Below, in pieces: positions 17,101-25,758 of a DNA stretch of 64,000 nt. Numbering within the stretch: position 1 is the stretch's first letter; every line of letters starts with the position of its first letter. Position numbers and translations under genes: made by a program. The DNA comes from Bacillus nitratireducens (GTDB taxonomy: Bacteria > Bacillota > Bacilli > Bacillales > Bacillaceae_G). Under the pieces are notes generated by a model. The model did not search any database and was not told the origin of the DNA. It worked only from the letters and a program-made list of their open reading frames with translations. The stretch is from the NCBI RefSeq assembly GCF_001884135.1, contig NZ_MAOC01000093.1, positions 1 to 64,000 on the forward strand, written 5' to 3'.

Positions 17101-17216
17101 AATCGCTAGGAGCAACAGGTGGACAAGCGAATACATCAACGTTACTTTCAGGCGTAGCATTAGTTCTTTCAGCACTGAGTATGTTTGTATTTAGAAAGAG
17201 ATTATTTAAGAAATAA
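14190..17216 (+). CDS. ilsA: IlsA-type NEAT and leucine-rich-repeat surface protein
   Basis: A 1008-aa secreted protein resembling IlsA, which in B. cereus binds heme, hemoglobin and ferritin for iron uptake. Order: signal peptide (1-31, cut near ALA-AV); NEAT domain (about 33-165) with the heme-type YxxxY as YDNKY; LRR block 1 (about 200-460) and a cap; a second copy of the module with a shorter LRR block (about 560-680) and cap; a 14-residue Glu/Lys repeat tract; then LGATGG, a hydrophobic helix and RKRLFKK. The last part is a sortase-signal architecture, but LPxTG is changed to LGATG. Start is TTG 14190 (GGAGGA at 14175-14180); the ATG at 14148 has no ribosome site. Confidence 0.88.
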   Translation: MKKTKRKHINAMLVAAALALPFAVYSTPALAAVAIEANKTGYALEDGTYDAVIKAYKDKTNEESMAAVYIKDPKLTIENGKKIVTATLSESDFFKYLKTEDIHTPGVFHDVKVISEDKKKNGTKVIQFEVGELGKRYNMQMHIYIPTMAYDNKYQVQFEVNTLNLENNVPEEQKENKEDKVDQQDESGNVIVDKQLQMHINKYNLNRENLNTPITKEDLLKVKSLIVVEAKSKGIKDVSGLEYMTNLENLTLEEVKLDNMQFISKLRQLKSVNITYSELQNIEPLAELENIENLSLRNNKISDVSPLSQMKKIKILDLNSNDIKDITPLFTVTSLRTLTLANNQISNANLAGIEQLKNVKNLSLSNNGLTNIEHITSMKKLVELDLSKNELKNIEPLLRLSTVQSLNLEENYISDITPLSQLTGLYDLKLGSNEIRDVRPVQELGKRMYIDIQRQKIFLDEAGVDEEIKIPIYNLKGETLQNIYVKSEEATLNNGFIKWNSPGEKIYEFKLDTNSAESKIRFNGTVIQSIVEKQTESKNVILDGNLQQHINKKNFGRENLNAPITKEDLLQIKTLEILKEKGKEIKDLTGLEYMTNLENLTLEGVGLKNIEFISNLKQLKEVNVSHNKIEDITPLSSLENLQWLNLADNHIKDVSVLGSMLDLLSLKLAGNEIRDVRPLIQLGQWFSIDVGRQKIILNEAKVNEEIQVPVYDLEGETIENIKLTSEGGTFNNGVMKWSTPGEKVYKFDLDSDETSISFNGTVIQNIVEKEEVKEPTTEVEGSKEEVKEPTTEVEGSKEEVKEPTTEGEGSKEEVKEPTTEVEGSKEEVKEPTTEVEGSKEEVKEPTTEVEGSKEEVKGPTTEVEGSKEEVKEPTTEVEEVKEPTTEVEESKEPAKEAEGSKEEVKELTTEVEGAKEKEVAREIEKLKEEINQSTVVQEQNVNNQVVTEKVVENQSMKENEPVVNKQEESKKSLGATGGQANTSTLLSGVALVLSALSMFVFRKRLFKK
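16497..16935 (+). repeat. 42-bp in-frame tandem repeats in ilsA
   Basis: Seven full 42-base units coding EEVKEPTTEVEGSK with minor variants (GPTTEV, EGEGSK), then an eighth cut short and several degenerate units. All keep frame. The tract forms a charged, Pro-containing wall-spanning stalk and should vary in copy number between strains. Confidence 0.95.
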
Positions 17217-17264
17217 AAACGTTTTATCTTATTATAATGTAAAATAATTATATAAATTTTTGAG

Positions 17265-17320
17265 AAGACATTATCATGGCGATTTTATTTTGAAATATGC
17301 TTATGATGATGTCTTTTTTT
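17265..17320 (+). terminator. Terminator of ilsA
   Basis: AGACATTATCAT pairs with ATGATGATGTCT across a loop of about 24 bases, followed by TTTTTTT. Confidence 0.75.
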
Positions 17321-17372
17321 AGAAGGATATAAATGGAGAAAGTGTAAATGTATTAGAGAAGGAGGAGAGATT

Positions 17373-18236
17373 ATGCATGTTAGTTCTATTTTGAAAATTG
17401 AAGAGGTGGCATCATTTATTGCGAATATGAATAAAGATGCTACGCATCATGTTGGTTATTGTGGAGATGAGAAAGAGGAGTTATTACAGACAATTATCCA
17501 TGATTTTTCTGATATAGGCTGGGAACAATCTTTTGTTGTTACTTATGAAAATAATAAAATAATAGGTGTATTAGGATTTGATGTGGATGAAGTAAAAAAA
17601 TGTGCAGAAATATGGGGGCCTTTTATTATTGCAGAGAATTGGAAAGAAGTTGCTTTACATATGTGGAAGGAACTTATAGAAAAGGTGCCTTTTCATATTG
17701 AGAAATTTTATGGTTTTTATCATGTAGAAAATAATAATTGTGCCCGCTTAATGAAGGATTTACATGCTAAAGAACAAGATCGACATAGTATTCTCATTTT
17801 AAATAATATTGCGGGACAACGTATTATATGTAATGTAGAAGAAGCTTTACCAAAAGTATTTGAGCAGTTTATCGCTTTGCACAATAATGTTTTCCCTAAT
17901 ACATATTATGAAGGAAATGAAATTATCGAACGTTTAAGTGATACGAATAAATTATTTGTAAGTATGAAGAATGATAAGTTAGAAGGTTATGTATATGTTG
18001 AAGTAAATCCGGAGTTTCAAGAAGCGAATATAGAATTTATTGCAACCACTGAAAATAGTAGAAGAAAAGGTGTTGGAGAGCGGTTATTACAAGGTGCAAT
18101 TCAGTATATTTTCTCCTTTCAAGGGATGAGAGAGATAGAACTATGTTTGAATACGAATAATGATCGTGCGATGAAGTTGTACAAGAAAGTAGGTTTTGAG
18201 GAGAAAGCATGTTTACAGCACTATATAATAGAGTAA
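17373..18236 (+). CDS. GNAT acetyltransferase with two GNAT-like halves
   Basis: A 287-aa protein. The C-terminal half (about 140-287) is a typical GNAT domain with the acetyl-CoA loop ENSRRKGVGERLL and the downstream NDRAMKLYKKVGFEE motif. The N-terminal half has a weaker GNAT-like pattern (NNKIIGVLGFDVDE, WGPFII), suggesting a duplicated fold with one active site. Substrate unknown. GGAGGAG precedes the ATG. Monocistronic; ends at a strong hairpin. Confidence 0.82.
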   Translation: MHVSSILKIEEVASFIANMNKDATHHVGYCGDEKEELLQTIIHDFSDIGWEQSFVVTYENNKIIGVLGFDVDEVKKCAEIWGPFIIAENWKEVALHMWKELIEKVPFHIEKFYGFYHVENNNCARLMKDLHAKEQDRHSILILNNIAGQRIICNVEEALPKVFEQFIALHNNVFPNTYYEGNEIIERLSDTNKLFVSMKNDKLEGYVYVEVNPEFQEANIEFIATTENSRRKGVGERLLQGAIQYIFSFQGMREIELCLNTNNDRAMKLYKKVGFEEKACLQHYIIE

Positions 18237-18281
18237 AAACCCATTCGTATGAAAATTATATTTCATACGAATGGGTTTTAT
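18236..18281 (+). terminator. Terminator of the GNAT gene
   Basis: AAAACCCATTCGTATG and its exact complement TCATACGAATGGGTTTT; A- and T-runs on both sides make it usable from either strand. Confidence 0.88.
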
Positions 18282-18347
18282 TTAATTTACTTTGCCGCCC
18301 TCAGTAATAACGGATTCAGGATTAATTTGAGGACCGAATACCCCCAT
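18282..18347 (-). pseudogene. 21-codon frame, possible gene remnant
   Basis: Just downstream of the BCCT gene on the same strand, a frame reads MGVFGPQINPESVITEGGKV, ending in Asn then TAA. The composition looks protein-like, but no ribosome site precedes the ATG, and an in-frame TAG lies five codons upstream. It could be the last codons of a gene whose body was lost, or chance. Confidence 0.25.
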
Positions 18348-18366
18348 TGAGAAGAGGTGCTAATTG

Positions 18367-19917
18367 TTACATAACCTTTTTTATTTTTTGCGGAACTTCT
18401 TTTGTTTGCGAATTAACATCTTCTTTTCTCAGCTCTTTAAAGAGCGAAGTAACCATAAGAACGACTACGATAGAAAATGGTAGAGCTGCGATTATAGCTG
18501 CAATTTGTAGTGCATTTAGTCCTCCTGCTTGTAATAAAATAGCTGCAATTATCGCGATTGTTAATCCCCATATAAGTTTTAAACTGTTTTTCGGTGATAA
18601 GCTTCCGTTACTCGTTTGCATTGAAACAACAAATGTTGCCGAGTCGGCAGAAGTAACGAAAAATGTGGCTACTAAAATTAACCCGATAATTGTTAAAAAT
18701 GTAGAGAATGGTAGGTGTGAAATAACAGCAAATAATCCAATCTCTGTACCATTTTTTGCGATTTCATCAGCTATTCCAAGCGATTGGAACATTTCCATAT
18801 GGATAGCGGTACCACCAAATACTGCAAACCAAAATGTACAGATAAGAGTTGGAACTAATACAACTCCAAAAATAAATTCTTTTATTGTGCGCCCTTTAGA
18901 AATACGGGCGATGAATGTACCAACGAATGGAGACCAAGAGATCCACCATCCCCAATAAAAAATAGTCCAGTTTTCAATCCAAGAAGAAGATTTTTCATTA
19001 AATGCTCCTAAATTTAATCCCATACTAGGTAAAGCCCCAATATAAGAACCGAGTGTAGATGTGAAATATTTCATAATAAATACAGTTGGTCCTAAAAGTA
19101 AAAAGGAGACGAGTAAAATACCTGCAAGAGAGAAATTTAAGTTACTCAAATATTTAATCCCACGATCTAAGCCAGTTTGTGCACTTGTTAAATATAAAAC
19201 AGCGAAGATGGCGATAAGTACGAGCTGTGTAAGTAAAGTGTTATGAATAGAAGGGAATAAATAGCTTAATCCTCCGGCGATTTGTTGAGCACCGATCCCA
19301 ACAGATGGCACAATACCGAATACTGTGGCTAAAACAGCTAAAATATCGACTGTTTTTCCGATAGGAGAATTTTTCGATCGATTAAATAATGGAGTAACTG
19401 TAGCCCCAATTGTGCTACCTTTTTGTTTGCGGAACGTGAAATATGCAATTGTTAAAGCAACCATCGCGTATAGTGACCACGGAAAGAGTCCCCAGTGGAA
19501 AAATGAATATTGCATAGCGAGCTTGGCGCTTTCTTCTGTGCCTGCTTTTCCTGTTAATGGATCTGTAAAATGTGAAATCGGTTCAGTAATTCCGTAAAAG
19601 AGGAGTCCAATTCCCATTCCTGCCCCAAACAACATGGATAGCCAAGATGGATAACTATACTTTGGTTTTTCTCCATCTTTACTAAGACGAATAGATCCAT
19701 ACTTAGAAAATGCTAAATAAGTAGCTAAAATAAGCATTGAGGTCATAAGTAGAGAGTAAAACCATCCAAATTTATTGAGAATGAATGAGTTTAAAGAAGA
19801 TGTAACGCTTTGTAAATCATAGCCTTGTATCCAACTTGCCGGGGTAATTCCCCATATGATGAATAATGTTGTTAGCAAGATGGAGATATAGAATACACTG
19901 TTCTCTTTTTTTATCAT
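18367..19917 (-). CDS. BCCT family betaine/choline/carnitine transporter (OpuD-like)
   Basis: A 516-aa secondary transporter with about 12 transmembrane segments, expected to take up glycine betaine or a related compatible solute with sodium. BCCT features: PASWIQGYDL near the N-terminus, a Gly-rich stretch (LFGAGMGIGLLFYGITEP) in the sodium-site helix, and the aromatic box helix (WTIFYWGWWISWSPFVGTF). The short charged C-terminal tail could act in osmosensing. Start ATG read from 19917, with GGGTGGGA just upstream. Substrate cannot be separated among betaine, carnitine and choline from sequence alone. Confidence 0.9.
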   Translation of the reverse strand: MIKKENSVFYISILLTTLFIIWGITPASWIQGYDLQSVTSSLNSFILNKFGWFYSLLMTSMLILATYLAFSKYGSIRLSKDGEKPKYSYPSWLSMLFGAGMGIGLLFYGITEPISHFTDPLTGKAGTEESAKLAMQYSFFHWGLFPWSLYAMVALTIAYFTFRKQKGSTIGATVTPLFNRSKNSPIGKTVDILAVLATVFGIVPSVGIGAQQIAGGLSYLFPSIHNTLLTQLVLIAIFAVLYLTSAQTGLDRGIKYLSNLNFSLAGILLVSFLLLGPTVFIMKYFTSTLGSYIGALPSMGLNLGAFNEKSSSWIENWTIFYWGWWISWSPFVGTFIARISKGRTIKEFIFGVVLVPTLICTFWFAVFGGTAIHMEMFQSLGIADEIAKNGTEIGLFAVISHLPFSTFLTIIGLILVATFFVTSADSATFVVSMQTSNGSLSPKNSLKLIWGLTIAIIAAILLQAGGLNALQIAAIIAALPFSIVVVLMVTSLFKELRKEDVNSQTKEVPQKIKKVM

Positions 19918-20186
19918 AGAATCCCACCCTTATTTAATAAAGTTAACAATTATATTAATCATAACAATTAAAGGTTTAATTGTCAAAAAATTCGATTTTT
20001 ATCGTGTGTAAAAGGACAGTTTAATCGCTATAGATTCATAATCATTGGAGGTTGGATAAAGGCAAGGGCGTTCACTATATGTTCAAAATGCAGGAAGAAA
20101 TAATATGAAATATTGCATTTTATATTGTTGTATCCAAATTTTATGTTAAATTCTTGAATGGAATATTTAATTAGGGGGACAATGGT
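19918..20186. other. Divergent promoter region between the BCCT gene and colA
   Basis: AT-rich, 269 bases. Contains the PlcR-box-like site at 20104-20119 and GGGGG before the colA ATG. No small frame with a ribosome site was seen. Confidence 0.4.
20104..20119 (+). promoter_or_regulatory. PlcR-box-like site before colA
   Basis: TATGAAATATTGCATT fits the PlcR consensus TATGnAnnnnTnCATA at all fixed positions except the last base (T for A). It lies about 70 bases before the colA start. Collagenases are among the secreted proteins of the PlcR regulon, so quorum-controlled expression is plausible. Confidence 0.5.
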
Positions 20187-23084
20187 ATGAACAAAAAATC
20201 AAAGATTAATAAAGTTATGCTTAGTATTAGTACAATGGCTCTATCGTTAGGAGCACTTCAAACTCATGCATCAGCGGAAGAAAAAGTGCCGTATAATGTG
20301 TTGAAAACGAAACCGGTTGGAATTGAAAAACCAGTAGATGAAGTTGGGCATATTTCGAAAGTTGATGAAACATTATCGTTTCAAGAACGTTTAAAAGTAG
20401 GAGACTTTTCACAGCGACCAGCATCTATTATGAAGAGTTCAGAAGTAAAGCAAGTTAAAGAAAGCTATTCAATGGCTGATTTAAACAAAATGAATAATCA
20501 AGAATTAGTTGAAACGTTAGGAAGTATTAAGTGGAATCAAATTACAGACTTATTCCAGTTCAATGAAGATGCAAAGGCTTTTTATAAAGACAATGGGAAA
20601 ATGCAAGCAGTTATAGACGAATTAGCTCATAGAGGTAGTACATTTACAAAAGAGGATTCAAAAGGAATTCAAACGTTTACGGAAGTGTTACGTTCAGCTT
20701 TTTATATTGCATTTTACAATAATGAATTAAGCGATTTAAATGAGAGAAGCTTCCAGGATAAATGTTTACCTGCTCTAAAAGCAATTGCAACAAATCCAAA
20801 CTTTAAGCTCGGTACATATGAGCAAGATTCAGTCGTATCTGCATATGGTAAATTAATTAGTAATGCTTCAAGTGATGTTGAAACGGTTCAATATGCGGCT
20901 AATATTTTAAAACAATATAATGATAACTTTCATACATATGTAGACGATCGTATGAAAGGACAAGCTGTATACGATATGATGCAAGGTATTGATTATGATA
21001 TGCAATCTTATTTATTTGAAACTCGTAAAGAGGCAAAAGATACAATGTGGTATGGGAAAGTAGATGGGCTTATTAATGAAATAAATCGTATTGCTCTTTT
21101 AAATCAAGTAACATCAGAAAATAAGTGGCTCGTTAATAATGGAATTTATTTTGCTAGTCGTTTAGGTAAGTTTCATAGTAATCCAAATAAAGGATTAGAG
21201 GTTGTTACACAGGCAATGCATATGTACCCGCGTTTAAGTGAGCCGTATTTTGTTGCGGTAGAACAAATTACAACAAACTATAATGGGAAAGATTATAGCG
21301 GGAATACGGTAGATTTAGAGAAGATACGTAAAGAAGGAAAAGAGCAATACTTACCAAAAACGTATACATTCGATGATGGATCTATTGTATTTAAAACTGG
21401 GGATAAAGTGTCAGAAGAGAAAATTAAGAGATTATATTGGGCTGCGAAGGAAGTAAAAGCGCAATATCACCGTGTGATCGGAAATGACAAAGCTTTAGAA
21501 CAAGATAATGCAGACGACGTATTAACGATAGTAATCTATAATACTCCGGACGAATACCAGTTAAATAGACAATTGTATGGATATGAAACAAACAACGGTG
21601 GAATTTATATTGAAGAGACAGGGACATTCTTTACATATGAGCGTACGCCAGAGCAAAGTATTTATAGTTTAGAAGAGTTATTCCGTCATGAGTTTACTCA
21701 TTATCTTCAAGGGAGATATGAAGTTCCTGGTTTATTTGGAAGAGGAGATATGTATCAAAATGAAAGATTAACTTGGTTCCAAGAAGGGAATGCAGAATTT
21801 TTCGCAGGATCTACTCGTACAAATAATGTAGTACCGAGAAAGAGCATAATTAGCGGATTATCATCTGATCCTGCAAGCCGTTATACAGCAGAGCGTACAC
21901 TATTTGCTAAATATGGTTCTTGGGATTTCTATAACTACTCGTTCGCATTGCAGTCTTACTTATATACGCATCAATTTGAAACGTTTGATAAAATTCAAGA
22001 TTTAATTCGTGCGAATGATGTGGGAAATTATGATACGTATCGTGAGACTTTAAGTAAAGATTCTAAGTTAAATAAAGAGTATCAAGAGTATATGCAGCAG
22101 TTAATTGATAATCAAGATAAGTACAATGTTCCGGAAGTAGCAGATGATTATTTAGTTGAACATGCACCAAAAGCATTAACAGAAGTGAAGAAAGAAATTA
22201 GTGATACGTTGTCTATGAAAGATACAAAAATGACAAAGCATACATCTCAATTCTTTAATACATTTACATTAGAAGGCACGTTCACAGGTAGTGTAACAAA
22301 AGGTGAGTCAGCAGACTGGAAAACAATGAGCAAAAGAGTAAATGAGGCTTTAGAACAATTGACGCAAAAAGAATGGAGTGGCTACAAAACGGTTACAGCG
22401 TACTTCGTTAATTATCGTGTGAATAGTTCAAATGAATTTGAATATGATGTAGTCTTCCATGGTATCGCAAAAGATGACGGAGAAAATAAAGCTCCGACGG
22501 TTAATGTAAACGGGCCTTATAATGGGGGTGTAAAAGAAGGAATTCAATTCAAAAGTGATGGATCAAACGACGAAGATGAAAAAATCGTTTCTTATTTATG
22601 GGATTTTGGAGACGGCAGAACAAGTAAAGAAGTTAATCCAGTACATGCATATGAAAGAGAAGGAATTTATAAAGTAGCGTTAAGAGTAAAAGATGATAAA
22701 GGAAAAGAGAGTAGAAGCGAAACAACTGTTACAATTAAAGATGGAAGTTTAACAGAATCAGAACCAAATAATCGTCCAGAAGAAGCGAATCATATTGGGC
22801 TAAACACTACTATAAAAGGTAGCCTTATCGGCGGGGATCACACTGATACTTATACATTTAATGTAGCATCAGCGAAAGATATCGATATTTCTGTTCTAAA
22901 TGAATATAGAATTGGGATGACATGGGTACTTCACCATGAATCAGATATGCAAAATTACGCAGCTTACGGTCAAGCTAATGGAAATCATATAGAAGCAAAA
23001 TTTAATGCAAAACCAGGTAAGTATTACTTGTACGTATATAAATATGATAATGGCGATGGAACGTACGCATTATCAGTAAAGTGA
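20187..23084 (+). CDS. colA: Secreted collagenase, peptidase family M9
   Basis: A 965-aa secreted zinc protease resembling ColA of B. cereus. Signal peptide (about 1-30, ending THASA). M9 N-terminal activator region, then the catalytic domain with [11 protein letters not shown] (H501, E502, H505) and the third zinc ligand E533 in [10 protein letters not shown]. After the catalytic helper region comes a PKD domain (about 770-850; YLWDFGDG) and a C-terminal PPC-type collagen-binding domain (about 855-965; [11 protein letters not shown]). It should degrade native collagen outside the cell. GGGGG precedes the ATG. The stop codon is inside a bcr-like repeat. Confidence 0.9.
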   Translation: MNKKSKINKVMLSISTMALSLGALQTHASAEEKVPYNVLKTKPVGIEKPVDEVGHISKVDETLSFQERLKVGDFSQRPASIMKSSEVKQVKESYSMADLNKMNNQELVETLGSIKWNQITDLFQFNEDAKAFYKDNGKMQAVIDELAHRGSTFTKEDSKGIQTFTEVLRSAFYIAFYNNELSDLNERSFQDKCLPALKAIATNPNFKLGTYEQDSVVSAYGKLISNASSDVETVQYAANILKQYNDNFHTYVDDRMKGQAVYDMMQGIDYDMQSYLFETRKEAKDTMWYGKVDGLINEINRIALLNQVTSENKWLVNNGIYFASRLGKFHSNPNKGLEVVTQAMHMYPRLSEPYFVAVEQITTNYNGKDYSGNTVDLEKIRKEGKEQYLPKTYTFDDGSIVFKTGDKVSEEKIKRLYWAAKEVKAQYHRVIGNDKALEQDNADDVLTIVIYNTPDEYQLNRQLYGYETNNGGIYIEETGTFFTYERTPEQSIYSLEELFRHEFTHYLQGRYEVPGLFGRGDMYQNERLTWFQEGNAEFFAGSTRTNNVVPRKSIISGLSSDPASRYTAERTLFAKYGSWDFYNYSFALQSYLYTHQFETFDKIQDLIRANDVGNYDTYRETLSKDSKLNKEYQEYMQQLIDNQDKYNVPEVADDYLVEHAPKALTEVKKEISDTLSMKDTKMTKHTSQFFNTFTLEGTFTGSVTKGESADWKTMSKRVNEALEQLTQKEWSGYKTVTAYFVNYRVNSSNEFEYDVVFHGIAKDDGENKAPTVNVNGPYNGGVKEGIQFKSDGSNDEDEKIVSYLWDFGDGRTSKEVNPVHAYEREGIYKVALRVKDDKGKESRSETTVTIKDGSLTESEPNNRPEEANHIGLNTTIKGSLIGGDHTDTYTFNVASAKDIDISVLNEYRIGMTWVLHHESDMQNYAAYGQANGNHIEAKFNAKPGKYYLYVYKYDNGDGTYALSVK

Positions 23085-23147
23085 AACTTTAATTAGTGGG
23101 GGTTCTGTTCATCCCCCACTGATTATTAGCCCACAAATAGCGGGATA
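23081..23147 (-). repeat. bcr-like dispersed repeat, copy 1
   Basis: Reading the minus strand: CCCGC, TAATAATCAGTGGGGG, a loop, CCCCCACTAATTAAAGTTTCAC. Matches the copy at 49592-49685 in the opposite orientation, but with the first hairpin shortened. The GTGAAAC end supplies the TGA stop of colA, and the hairpin may serve as its terminator. I recall bcr repeats of the B. cereus group as similar; the exact class is not assigned. Confidence 0.7.
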
Positions 23148-23235
23148 AAATAAGTGCTTTTCCAATGTATGTTTAACTTTACTTTTTGTGGAAAATAGTA
23201 TATTATATAGATATACAATATATCGGTTATTTACT

Positions 23236-23315
23236 AGGAGGAGCCTGTCACAATGGGTTTCTCCTGTTCTTTTTTAGAGACCTGTCTTACAGGTTTTTCT
23301 TTAAAAAGTAAATAA
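23236..23315 (+). promoter_or_regulatory. Leader with short frame and competing hairpins before the NfeD/flotillin operon
   Basis: AGGAGG (23236-23241) precedes a 20-codon frame (ATG 23253 to TAA 23315). CTCCT at 23261-23265 can pair with that ribosome site. ACCTGT-ctt-ACAGGT-TTTTTC (23280-23300) resembles a weak terminator, and an upstream GCCTGT (23243-23248) can compete for ACAGGT. This is an attenuator-like arrangement about 100 bases before the NfeD-like gene. Confidence 0.4.
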
Positions 23316-23397
23316 CTGAAAATTAAGATTAATAATCTTTGAAAGAGGTGGGGCATACACATAACAAAAAAGGATTGTTTAAGAAAGGGGGATAAAA

Positions 23398-23946
23398 ATG
23401 ACCTTGTTCGGTTATCCACTTGAAACAATTTATTTATACGGATTTATAATTGCAACTATACTTACTGTTATTTATATCTTTTTTGGAGATATTTTTGAAT
23501 CAATATTTAGTTTTGGAGGCGGATCTGTATCCGTTGTAACGTTGCTACTTAGTTTTTTCGCCATGTTATGTGGACTTAGTTATATAGGGGAATATTTATA
23601 CTCCTATAATAGTCTCGTTATTTTCGGGGCCTCATTTGCTATATCTTTTATCGGTGTTTTCATAATGAAAATACTAATTTTAAAACCAATTGCAGAAGCA
23701 GAACAAAATACTGTCCAACGCATGGATGAATTTATCGGATGCAAGGGAGAAGTCATTACTACAATCCCTAGAGAAGGGTTTGGTGAAGTATTAATCTCCT
23801 CCCAATTTGGAAGTAATGCAATACCAGCTAGAGCAATTGGAAAAAAAGATATTTCACAAGGAACTGAGGTCATTATCGAGGGAGTTCAAGATGGTGTTTT
23901 ACTTGTAAAAAACATCGCTTATTCTTTAAAGAAACCAAAATTATAA
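23398..23946 (+). CDS. yuaF: NfeD-like membrane protein (YuaF)
   Basis: A 182-aa protein with three or four membrane segments in the first 100 residues and a C-terminal OB-fold (about 110-175; GEVITTIPREGFGEVLI). NfeD proteins are partners of flotillins, as YuaF is of FloT in B. subtilis, where they affect membrane fluidity and cell-wall synthesis. GGGGG precedes the ATG. The gap to the flotillin gene is 12 bases, a clear operon. Confidence 0.88.
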   Translation: MTLFGYPLETIYLYGFIIATILTVIYIFFGDIFESIFSFGGGSVSVVTLLLSFFAMLCGLSYIGEYLYSYNSLVIFGASFAISFIGVFIMKILILKPIAEAEQNTVQRMDEFIGCKGEVITTIPREGFGEVLISSQFGSNAIPARAIGKKDISQGTEVIIEGVQDGVLLVKNIAYSLKKPKL

Positions 23947-23958
23947 GGGGGAATTTAC

Positions 23959-25533
23959 ATGACGATTCCATTAATTATCGGTGGAGTTTTACTCGCAATT
24001 TTACTTCTACTCATTTTAGTATTCATTACAAAGTATCGTACAGTTGGTCCAGATGAAGCGTTAATTGTAACAGGGAACTGGCTTGGCGGTGGAAAGAATG
24101 TCGTTACCACTGATGATGGAAAGAAGATTAAGATTATCCGCGGGGGCGGTACATTCGTAGTTCCAATTATGCAAAGAGCAGAGCCTTTAAGCCTATTAAA
24201 CTACAAATTAGAAGTTGGTACACGTGATACGTATACGAAACAGGGTGTACCGATTACAGTAAATGGTGTTTCTATTATTAAAGTAGGATCCACAATTGAA
24301 GAAGTTTCTACAGCAGCTGAACAATATTTAGGAAAAGAAACAGAAGAGTTAAAAATAGAAGCAAAAGAAGTTTTAGAAGGGCATCTACGTGCTATTTTAT
24401 CTTCTATGACAGTAGAAGATGCTTATAGTAATAGAGAGCAATTTGCTCAAAAGGTACATGAAGTAGCTTCAACTGATTTGAAAAAGATGGGGCTTCGCAT
24501 CGTTTCCTTTACAATTAAGGAGATAATGGATAAGAACGGTTACTTAGATGCACTTGGTCAGCCACAAATTGCAATGGTTAAACGTGATGCAACAGTTGCG
24601 AATGCAGAGCGTGAAAAAGAAGCACGTATTGAAAAAGCTCGTGCAGAGAAAGAAGCGAAAGAAGCAGAGTATCAGCGTGATGCACAAATCGCTGAAGCTG
24701 AAAAACATAAAGAATTAAAAGTACAATCTTATAAACGAGAGCAGGAACAAGCTCGCGCAGATGCGGATCTTTCTTACGAATTACAACAAGCGAAAGCGCA
24801 ACAAGGTGTTACAGAAGAGCAAATGCGCGTTAAAATCATTGAGCGTGAAAAGCAAATTGAGTTAGAAGAAAAAGAGATTGCGCGTCGTGAAAAGCAGTAT
24901 GACGCAGAAGTAAAGAAAAAAGCAGATGCAGATCGCTATGCTGTTGAGCAATCAGCTGAAGCTGAAAAAGTAAAACAAATTAAAAAGGCAGATGCGGATC
25001 AATATAAGATTGAAGCTGAAGCAAGAGCACGTGCAGAAGAAGTACGTGTAGAAGGTTTAGCAAAAGCAGAAATTGAAAAAGCGCAAGGTCAAGCGAAAGC
25101 GGAAGTACAAAAGGCGCAAGGTACAGCGGAAGCAGATGTTATTAGGTTAAAAGGTTTAGCAGAAGCAGAAGCGAAACAAAAAATTGCAGAGGCGTTTGAG
25201 TTATATGGTCAAGCGGCAATTATGGATATGGTTCTTAAAATGCTTCCAAGTTACGCGAAAGAAATTGCAAGTCCACTTAGCAATATTGATAAAATTACAG
25301 TTGTTGATACAGGCGGCGGTGGTAAGAATAGCGGTGCCGGGAAGGTTGCAGGCTATGCGACTGATTTAATGGCAACAATGCAAGAAACGTTAAAAGCTTC
25401 TTCTGGCATTGATTTAAAAGAATTACTGGAAGGATTCGCTGGAAAAGGTGCCGTGCAACAACTATCAAATGATAAACCTGTAGTATCAGTAGTAGAAGAT
25501 GAGAAGAAAGAAATAAAAAAAGATAAAGAATAG
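23959..25533 (+). CDS. floT: Flotillin FloT
   Basis: A 524-aa SPFH/flotillin scaffold protein of membrane microdomains. N-terminal membrane hairpin (about 2-25), SPFH/PHB domain (about 30-190), then a long flotillin coiled coil with many Glu-Ala and Lys-Ala repeats (about 200-410). The C-terminal tail is Gly-rich, then acidic and lysine-rich. Length is close to B. subtilis FloT (YuaG). AAGGGGG precedes the ATG. Organises kinases and other proteins in the membrane; pairs with the NfeD-like protein. Confidence 0.93.
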   Translation: MTIPLIIGGVLLAILLLLILVFITKYRTVGPDEALIVTGNWLGGGKNVVTTDDGKKIKIIRGGGTFVVPIMQRAEPLSLLNYKLEVGTRDTYTKQGVPITVNGVSIIKVGSTIEEVSTAAEQYLGKETEELKIEAKEVLEGHLRAILSSMTVEDAYSNREQFAQKVHEVASTDLKKMGLRIVSFTIKEIMDKNGYLDALGQPQIAMVKRDATVANAEREKEARIEKARAEKEAKEAEYQRDAQIAEAEKHKELKVQSYKREQEQARADADLSYELQQAKAQQGVTEEQMRVKIIEREKQIELEEKEIARREKQYDAEVKKKADADRYAVEQSAEAEKVKQIKKADADQYKIEAEARARAEEVRVEGLAKAEIEKAQGQAKAEVQKAQGTAEADVIRLKGLAEAEAKQKIAEAFELYGQAAIMDMVLKMLPSYAKEIASPLSNIDKITVVDTGGGGKNSGAGKVAGYATDLMATMQETLKASSGIDLKELLEGFAGKGAVQQLSNDKPVVSVVEDEKKEIKKDKE

Positions 25534-25610
25534 CAAGATGAAAAGAATCTCTAGTAAATGGCAGAACTACAAGTAATGATTGGTAAATTTAAAGTGTAAT
25601 AACAAATATT

Positions 25611-25648
25611 AAGAAACGAGGTAGTAATTTTACTTCGTTTCTTTTTTT
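25611..25648 (+). terminator. Terminator of the yuaF-floT operon
   Basis: AAGAAACGAGGTA / TTACTTCGTTTCTT followed by a T-run. Confidence 0.85.
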
Positions 25649-25758
25649 ATGAAGATAAAGATAAAGAAATATATAGTAACCGTGTTATGATTAAAGGCGG
25701 TAATAAAAAAACTGTATTTTCTTTAAATTCTATCTTTAATCATGTTAGGGGAATGGTT

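Noticed and set aside
18347-19600. Several plus-strand frames of 60-200 codons opposite the BCCT gene
   Set aside because: Shadows of a membrane-protein gene; no ribosome sites.
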